Shown one piece after another: positions 59,038-64,000 of a DNA stretch of 64,000 bases. Made by a program: the position numbers and the translations under genes. Within the stretch, counting starts at the first letter, position 1; the number at the start of each line of letters is the position of its first letter. Under the pieces are notes generated by a model, which did no database searches, was not told the origin of the DNA, and saw only the letters and a program-made list of their open reading frames with translations. The stretch covers positions 62,001 to 126,000 of the forward strand of contig JBBIKW010000008.1 in NCBI GenBank assembly GCA_037445225.1. The letters are read 5' to 3'. This DNA is from M3007 sp037445225. Its GTDB lineage: Bacteria; Bacteroidota; Bacteroidia; Chitinophagales; Saprospiraceae.

Positions 59038-59874
59038 ATGCGTCAAACCTTTGCTACTTTACTTTTAGCGCCTTTTGTAGCGGGAGCCTTGTTCTTTCTG
59101 TATATGGCTTGGCAGGACAGCGACTATGCGCCGGCCATCATTCCCTTTGTGATAGGTGGAGCCGCGGTATGGATATTCAGCCCACAGATCAACTGGTGGT
59201 GGTATTCGCGCCGACCTCCCGAGCTGCCTGCCGGCTTGCAACAGCTCATTGAGCGGAGCAGTGTTTTTTATCGAAATCTGTCGAGCGCGCAAAAACAACG
59301 GTTTCGGCAACGCGTCGCTCTGTTTACGATGGCGGTCGATTGGATACCCATGGGCTGGCCAGAAGAGCGAGTTCCCTTAGATATTCAGATAGGATTGGCT
59401 ATTCAGGCAGTTACGCTGACGTTTAACGAACCCAAATTTTTGTTTGATGCCTTTGAAAAGGTCGTCGTTTATCCTCGACCTTTCCCTTCTCCGGAGCACG
59501 ACTATTTGCACGCTTCTGAGCTGTATGCTCCCGATGGCTGTTTGCTTTTTTCTGCCGAGCAGCTGATGATAAGCCTCCTGCAGCCGGGCAGCATGTACAA
59601 CATTGGGATGCATGAGTACGCGCGGGCGTTCATACGGATGTATCCCAACAAGCCCTACCCTATCCTGTTAGACTCCGCTGAGATATGGAGCCGCTTAGAG
59701 GCCTGCAGCCGCATGTCGCGCGCTCACGTCGAGTCGGTAATAGGCATTGCGGGCGTAGAGCCGCTACCGGTAGCGATTCACCACTATTTCTCCTTCCCGC
59801 AGCGCTTTCGCGCAGAGATGCCTGAAGCTGCTGCTGCTTTAGACGAAGTTTTTTCTGGCCCTCTTGGGTCCTAA
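59038..59874 (+). CDS. MtfA/M90-like protein with an incomplete zinc motif
   Basis: A 278-residue protein with two N-terminal hydrophobic helices (about 5-25 and 30-47) and a soluble part that follows the M90 peptidase MtfA outline. The zinc site expected as HExxH is MHEYARAF, so His192 and Glu193 remain but the second histidine is Arg196. That normally abolishes zinc binding, so it is probably not a peptidase. In the family a downstream aspartate or glutamate and a Pro-Tyr block (SFPQRFRAEMPE) are kept. It lies 3 bases before recO. Confidence 0.65.
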   Translation: MRQTFATLLLAPFVAGALFFLYMAWQDSDYAPAIIPFVIGGAAVWIFSPQINWWWYSRRPPELPAGLQQLIERSSVFYRNLSSAQKQRFRQRVALFTMAVDWIPMGWPEERVPLDIQIGLAIQAVTLTFNEPKFLFDAFEKVVVYPRPFPSPEHDYLHASELYAPDGCLLFSAEQLMISLLQPGSMYNIGMHEYARAFIRMYPNKPYPILLDSAEIWSRLEACSRMSRAHVESVIGIAGVEPLPVAIHHYFSFPQRFRAEMPEAAAALDEVFSGPLGS

Positions 59875-59877
59875 ATC

Positions 59878-60603
59878 ATGTTGCTGCACACCCGCGGTAT
59901 CGTATTCAACAGCTATAAGTACGGCGAGACCAGCGTCATTGCGCATATCCTCACAGAGGAGCGCGGGCTGCGCAGCTTCATCGCTAGCGGCGTTCGCACG
60001 CCTAAGGCGCGCATCCCGTACGGCCTTTTTCAAACGATGACCATAGTCGATCTGGTCTGTTACTTTCGGGATAGCCATCAACATCTCCATCGGCTCAAGG
60101 AGATGCGCGCAGCGGTCGTTTTTCAGCGCATTCCCTTCGAAGTGCGCCGCGGTGCCGTGGCCCTTTTCATGGCGGAAGTGTGTCGCAAGGCCATTCACGA
60201 AGGCGAGGAGCACTCCTCTTTGTTCGCCTTTATAGAAACCTATCTGCGCTGGTTGGATGAGACGGAATACCCTTTGGCCAACCTCCACTTACATTTTTTG
60301 GTGCACTTAGCGACGCCCTTAGGTTTTCAATTAGACGTAGGAGATGCCGACCAGCCCTTCTTCGACTGGCAAGAGGGGGTATTCCTTCCCAGCCCTTCCG
60401 ACGGCGGACAGAGCCTGGACGCTTCGAGTTCTACGGCGCTAAAGCGCTTGCTCCTTTTACCTGTGCAGCGCTGTCACGAGGTCGCCCTCTCGCGCAGCGA
60501 GCGTCGCAACCTCTTGCAAGGGCTATTGCTATTTTATCGCCATCGCATTCCGGGGTTTCACACCGTACACACGCCCGATATTTTGGAGATGGTGTTGAAA
60601 TAG
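59878..60603 (+). CDS. recO: DNA repair protein RecO
   Basis: A 241-residue protein that helps RecF/RecR load RecA on SSB-coated DNA. Marks are the OB-fold N-terminus (LLHTRGIVFNSYKYGETSVI), RSFIASGVRTPKARI and a helical second part. It lacks the cysteine zinc finger of some RecO proteins. Its start follows the MtfA-like gene by 3 bases. The C-terminus (GLLLFYRHRIPGFHTVHTPDILEMVL) is typical of Bacteroidota RecO. Confidence 0.9.
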   Translation: MLLHTRGIVFNSYKYGETSVIAHILTEERGLRSFIASGVRTPKARIPYGLFQTMTIVDLVCYFRDSHQHLHRLKEMRAAVVFQRIPFEVRRGAVALFMAEVCRKAIHEGEEHSSLFAFIETYLRWLDETEYPLANLHLHFLVHLATPLGFQLDVGDADQPFFDWQEGVFLPSPSDGGQSLDASSSTALKRLLLLPVQRCHEVALSRSERRNLLQGLLLFYRHRIPGFHTVHTPDILEMVLK

Positions 60604-60627
60604 CGCCAGGGATGCCTCTCTTAGCGA

Positions 60628-61092
60628 TTATTCTTGTTGAGCAGTGTAGTCGGGATAGTCGCCTAAGAAAGCGAAGGTTTGCCCTGAGTAATCTATCTGG
60701 GCACAGAAGGTTGCTACGCCGTTAGTAATAGCTAGAAAGGACGCCTGAAAGGCCATATTGTAGCGGGCCACCTGTTCAAAGGTCGCCTGTGAAAGCGGTA
60801 CTTGGGGAGCCTTGCACTCGACCAAAAGCCAAGGTTTGACTTGGCGATCAAACACGACGATGTCGCAGCGACGCGCCATGCCGTTGACAGTCAGCCCTAC
60901 TTCAACGCCGATACGGCTCTGAGGATACCGCTTAGTCTGGATGAGGTATTGCAGCACCAGCTGACGGAGCCATTCTTCTGGAGTAAGAGCCACATGGCGC
61001 CGACGGATGGGGTCGTACACATAGGTGCCCTCTTCTGCCTTAGAGCAGCGCAATGCAGAGCAATATTGAGCGTAGTCGAGCTGAAGCAACAT
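60628..61092 (-). CDS. lone HsdR N-terminal-type (PD-D/ExK) protein
   Basis: A 154-residue protein that matches the N-terminal nuclease domain of type I restriction HsdR subunits (HSDR_N_2). Catalytic residues are in RRCDIVVFDRQVKPWLLVECK, with the D-x(n)-E-x-K pattern complete. No helicase, methylase or specificity subunit is nearby. Free-standing copies occur widely in Bacteroidota, beside housekeeping genes, and their role is unknown; a DNA repair function is possible. It follows accD by 5 bases on the same strand and probably shares its promoter. Confidence 0.85.
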   Translation of the reverse strand: MLLQLDYAQYCSALRCSKAEEGTYVYDPIRRRHVALTPEEWLRQLVLQYLIQTKRYPQSRIGVEVGLTVNGMARRCDIVVFDRQVKPWLLVECKAPQVPLSQATFEQVARYNMAFQASFLAITNGVATFCAQIDYSGQTFAFLGDYPDYTAQQE

Positions 61093-61097
61093 GGCGC

Positions 61098-61955
61098 TCA
61101 GGCTCGAAGAGACGAAGCAAAAAGGGCAAGAAGGTCTTGTAGGGTATTGCGCAGGTCTTTTCGGTCGACGACGAGGTCTAAGAAGCCGTTTTCGAGCAAA
61201 AATTCGGCTGTCTGAAAGCCCTCCGGAAGGTCGCGTTTGATCGTCTCGCGGATGACGCGCGGCCCAGCAAAGCCGATGAGCGCCCCCGGCTCAGCCATAT
61301 TAACATCGCCTAACATGGCAAAGGAGGCCGTTACACCGCCAGTAGTAGGGTCTGTCATGAGCGAAAAGTACGGCAGCCGCGTTTTGGCCAGCAGCGTCAG
61401 CTTAGCGCTCGTCTTGGCCATCTGCATAAGCGAAAAAGCACTTTCCATCATGCGCGCGCCGCCGGATTTGGAAATGATGAGCAGGGCAGAGCGCGTCTCG
61501 ATCGCGCGATCGATGGCGCGAGCAATTTTTTCGCCCACAACCGATCCCATAGACCCTCCAATAAAACGAAAGTCCATGGCAGCAACGACGATGGGATAGC
61601 CTGCAATGTAGCCTTCTGCGACGGAAATGGCCTCATTCAGGCCCGTCTTGGCCATCGTTTCTTCTAGTCGCTTCTGGTAGGGTTTGAGGTCGGTAAACTG
61701 AAGCACGTCCACCGAAACCAGATCGTCGAAAAGGCGGTTGTAGTGGGCGTTATCAAAAAGCATGTCGAAGTATTCTCGGGAGCCAATGGCAGTGTGATAG
61801 CCGCACTTCGGGCATTTGAAAAAGTTTTCGCGCAATGCCTTGGTCGTACTCGTAGCCTTGCACTTCTTACATTGGAACCATAAACCTTCGGGAACATCTT
61901 TTTTAGCCTTTGTGGCGGTAGAGATGCCCTCCTTTAATCGCTTGAACCAGCTCAT
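61098..61955 (-). CDS. accD: acetyl-CoA carboxylase carboxyltransferase subunit beta
   Basis: A 285-residue subunit that, with AccA, moves the carboxyl group from biotin to acetyl-CoA to give malonyl-CoA. The start MSWFKRLKEG is chosen because a -7 element lies 27 bases upstream; a longer in-frame version would reach past that promoter. The N-terminal zinc ribbon has CKKC and CPKC, and later GGSMGSVVGEKI, SGGARMMESAFSLMQ and DPTTGGVTASFAML form the transferase core. accA is not in view. Confidence 0.96.
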   Translation of the reverse strand: MSWFKRLKEGISTATKAKKDVPEGLWFQCKKCKATSTTKALRENFFKCPKCGYHTAIGSREYFDMLFDNAHYNRLFDDLVSVDVLQFTDLKPYQKRLEETMAKTGLNEAISVAEGYIAGYPIVVAAMDFRFIGGSMGSVVGEKIARAIDRAIETRSALLIISKSGGARMMESAFSLMQMAKTSAKLTLLAKTRLPYFSLMTDPTTGGVTASFAMLGDVNMAEPGALIGFAGPRVIRETIKRDLPEGFQTAEFLLENGFLDLVVDRKDLRNTLQDLLALFASSLRA

Positions 61956-62256
61956 ATCCCCAAAAAGTAAAAACTCGGCGACAAAGATAGCGGAAGTAGT
62001 TGAGTGGATTTCGAATAACACGCGGCTAATCTTTGCCTCCTCGCTCCTAGGATACGACGAAAAACTAACCAATGAGGATGCGGAGCGATAAAGAGAAGCA
62101 CAGAGAAGGTTCTCGGAGAAAACCTTTGGAGGTTTGTACAATCCTTTCGGGATTTTACCCGGCTTGACTAACCTTACCTACCTTCGCGCTGTTTACATAA
62201 AGGTTAGCATTAAAGCTCCCGTGCAATAGGAGCTCCTCTCAAGAGAAGGCGCTGCT
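61956..62256. other. divergent intergenic region between accD and the polyprenyl synthase
   Basis: A 301-base stretch with starts on both sides. It holds the accD -7 element (minus strand) and, on the plus strand, TACCTTCG (62179-62186), one base from consensus, as a possible site for the polyprenyl synthase. No gene was recognised. Confidence 0.4.
61982..61989 (-). promoter_or_regulatory. -7 element upstream of accD
   Basis: TATCTTTG on the minus strand, 26 bases before the chosen ATG, supports the shorter accD start. No spaced TTG is clear. Confidence 0.5.
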
Positions 62257-63330
62257 GTGTTACCGCAAGTGTGGTCGCTTTCTATATTGGAAACCTGTTT
62301 ATTTAACGCGAACTCCGTGCATTCTTCACCCACGACATATCCTGAGATAATAACCAGCATCCGCTTAGAAGATATCAAACGCCCCATTGTAGCGGAGTTA
62401 GCGGTTTTTGAGAAGTATTTCCGACAGGCCATGCGCAGCGAGGTACCGCTGTTGGATAAGATTACATGGTACATCGTTCGCAGCAAGGGCAAGCAAGTTC
62501 GGCCCATGTTGGTGCTGTTAAGTGCCCGCCTCTTTGGCCCTATCAACGAGGCGACCTACACTGCGGCCGCCTTGGTAGAGCTCCTCCACACGGCGACGCT
62601 CGTGCACGACGATGTGGTGGACAACGCCCACCAACGCCGCGGCTTTTTCTCCATCAACGCCCTTTGGAAAAATAAAATCGCTGTACTTGTAGGAGACTTC
62701 CTCTTGGCCAAGGGATTGTTACTGAGCGTTGAGCGGCAGCAGCTGCAGCTCTTAGAAATTGTCAGCCGAGCCGTCAAAGAGATGGCGGAGGGAGAACTGC
62801 TCCAAATAGAGAAAGCGCGTCGATTAGATATCGATGAAGCGGTCTATTACGACATCATTCGCCAGAAGACGGCTTCTTTAATTGCAGCCGCGTGCAGTGC
62901 GGGAGCCGCCAGCACGACCTCTGACCCGCAAATGGTGGAACTGTTGCGCCGCTTTGGCGAAAAGATGGGCATCGCCTTCCAAATCCGCGACGACCTCTTC
63001 GACTTCGGCGAAGAGAAAGACATAGGAAAACCGACGGGCATCGATATTAAGGAAAAAAAGATGACCCTGCCGCTAATTTACGCGCTCCAGACGGCAGATA
63101 CCGCTACGCGCCGCCACATCATCAGGATAGTGCGCAACGAGAATGAAAAAGCGGAGAGAGTCGCTGAAGTCATCCATTTCGTTCGAAAAAGTGGCGGCAT
63201 TCACTACGCGCAGCAAGTCATGCAGCGCTTTCGACAAGAGGCACTGGAGTTACTCAACCAGGCTCCCGACACCGAAGCGCGTACAGCTCTGCACCACCTG
63301 CTTTTTTTCGCAACAGAGCGCAAGCGGTAA
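62257..63330 (+). CDS. polyprenyl diphosphate synthase (trans-isoprenyl, IspB-like)
   Basis: An enzyme of 357 residues at most that joins isopentenyl diphosphate units to make the side chain of menaquinone, the substrate of ACIII. Both aspartate-rich motifs are present: LVHDDVVDNAHQRRG near residue 118 and FQIRDDLFDFGEE near residue 245; KGKQVRP and GKPTGIDIKEKK also fit. The start is unclear: no ATG exists before the conserved block (ITSIRLEDIKRP), so a GTG at 62257 or at 62317 must serve. The shorter GTG is preferred from family lengths. Confidence 0.9.
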   Translation: MLPQVWSLSILETCLFNANSVHSSPTTYPEIITSIRLEDIKRPIVAELAVFEKYFRQAMRSEVPLLDKITWYIVRSKGKQVRPMLVLLSARLFGPINEATYTAAALVELLHTATLVHDDVVDNAHQRRGFFSINALWKNKIAVLVGDFLLAKGLLLSVERQQLQLLEIVSRAVKEMAEGELLQIEKARRLDIDEAVYYDIIRQKTASLIAAACSAGAASTTSDPQMVELLRRFGEKMGIAFQIRDDLFDFGEEKDIGKPTGIDIKEKKMTLPLIYALQTADTATRRHIIRIVRNENEKAERVAEVIHFVRKSGGIHYAQQVMQRFRQEALELLNQAPDTEARTALHHLLFFATERKR

Positions 63331-63332
63331 GC

Positions 63333-63848
63333 TCACAGTTCCATCACGGTACCGCACTGCTTGCAGGTGCGCGCCGACAGATCGGCCTTGAACGCTTCGA
63401 TGGCGGCCTTGATTTGGGTGCCGATATCCGTGAGAGGAAAGCCTGCTTCGTGTAGCGGATGGCCGCATTTTTCGCAAAACCACATGAGCCTGTCTATCTC
63501 TCCGGGTCGTCTCGTCCGCTCGATAACCAGCCCGATAGTGTCGGCTGGGCGCTGCGGCGAGTGCGGCACGCGCGGAGGAAGTAGGAACATCTCGCCTTCT
63601 CGGATGTCGATCGTCTCCGGCTTCCCCTCCGCATTGATGATCTTTACCTGGATGTCGCCCTTAATTTGGTAAAACCACTCCTCTCCCTCTTCCCAATGGT
63701 AGTCTTTTCGGCCGTTGGGGCCACCAACAATCATGACGATAAAGTCGCTATTGCCCACGTAGAGCTGCTTGTTGCCCACGGGCGGCTGCAGGAGATGGCG
63801 GTTTTCTTCGATCCATTTCTGTAGGTTGAACGGCTTTGCGATACCCAT
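63333..63848 (-). CDS. nbaC: 3-hydroxyanthranilate 3,4-dioxygenase
   Basis: A 171-residue iron-dependent cupin that opens the ring of 3-hydroxyanthranilate, a step toward quinolinate and NAD. The start MGIAKPFNL is chosen, because the upstream extension crosses a -7 element. Iron ligands are in DYHWEEGEEWFYQ and VPHSPQRP. The C-terminus holds the rubredoxin-like pair CEKCGHPLHE and CKQCGTVMEL of the bacterial form. Other kynurenine-pathway genes are not in the window. Its end is 2 bases from the polyprenyl synthase gene, which is convergent. Confidence 0.94.
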   Translation of the reverse strand: MGIAKPFNLQKWIEENRHLLQPPVGNKQLYVGNSDFIVMIVGGPNGRKDYHWEEGEEWFYQIKGDIQVKIINAEGKPETIDIREGEMFLLPPRVPHSPQRPADTIGLVIERTRRPGEIDRLMWFCEKCGHPLHEAGFPLTDIGTQIKAAIEAFKADLSARTCKQCGTVMEL

Positions 63849-63881
63849 AGCAACGCGTTTGTTTGAGTTGAGACGATGCTG

Positions 63882-63889
63882 CAAACTTA
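63882..63889 (-). promoter_or_regulatory. -7 element upstream of 3-hydroxyanthranilate dioxygenase
   Basis: TAAGTTTG on the minus strand matches TAnnTTTG, 34 bases before the chosen ATG. No spaced TTG was seen. Confidence 0.45.
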
Positions 63890-64000
63890 AGCATTGCGCA
63901 CCAACCGTTCGAGCCTCATTAGGAACTTTTCCCTCAAAGGCGCTCAAAGTGGAGCACTTCCGTATCGCCGCCGCCACCGCTTCGGTGCTCTAGGTGTATA

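Overview
The window is about 64 kb of a bacterial chromosome, near 52% GC by eye and densely packed, with genes on both strands. It fits the phylum Bacteroidota. The evidence is: promoters of the TTG / TAnnTTTG type instead of sigma70 sites; little sign of Shine-Dalgarno sequences before starts; one type A and one type B C-terminal sorting domain of the type IX secretion system; an alternative complex III (ACIII) plus cytochrome oxidase operon in the usual Bacteroidota order; and an rpmB-rpmG-DUF4295 ribosomal cluster. Class and genus cannot be set from this sequence alone. No rRNA, CRISPR array, prophage, integrase or insertion sequence was seen.

Layout. 1-7 kb: the end of an MgtC/DUF4010 membrane protein, an AlgH-like protein, fabD with a small conserved partner, ilvE, an AP2/degenerate-HNH protein, a tiny lipoprotein, plsC and an MFS sugar carrier. 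6.6-12 kb: a conserved acidic protein, then a minus-strand surface-polysaccharide block (two Wza-like export lipoproteins, a CpsB/YwqE phosphatase, a nucleotide-sugar dehydrogenase and a sugar aminotransferase). 12-22 kb: metH, a lone paaA, a fused acyltransferase/OlsB-like protein, aat, a 2'-5' RNA ligase-like protein, a small barrel-like secreted protein and an ArnT-like glycosyltransferase.

22.3-39 kb: the centre of the window, a minus-strand respiratory block of about 16.6 kb: actA-B-C-D-E-F, then cytochrome oxidase subunits II and I, heme O synthase, two subunit III proteins and subunit IV. After a hairpin come a Sco-like protein without the copper-binding CxxxC, a DUF420 protein and a small CPMC membrane protein. 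ACIII passes electrons from quinol to cytochrome c domains and on to the oxidase, and the last genes look like assembly helpers.

39-50 kb: a type B sorted Ig-like surface protein, a secreted nuclease, yceD-rpmF, ridA, trpS-smpB, an FAH-family hydrolase, an atypical amidohydrolase, a type A sorted subtilase with an unusual triad, and two tandem tRNA-Arg genes, each with its own promoter. 50-64 kb: rpmB-rpmG-DUF4295, a large zinc protease, a nucleoside phosphorylase, an SH3 lipoprotein, a GDP-mannose-epimerase-like gene, murQ, lpxK, tRNA-Phe, a degenerate MtfA-like protein, recO, a lone HsdR-N nuclease-like protein, accD, a polyprenyl diphosphate synthase and 3-hydroxyanthranilate dioxygenase.

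Most of the content is housekeeping. The points most worth following up are the cysteine-free Sco-like protein beside a small CPMC protein, the six-heme ActA, the His/Glu-rich insert in ActF, the several enzymes with lost catalytic residues (AP2-HNH, acyltransferase-OlsB fusion, MtfA-like, amidohydrolase, subtilase), and the small genes that standard gene calling could miss.
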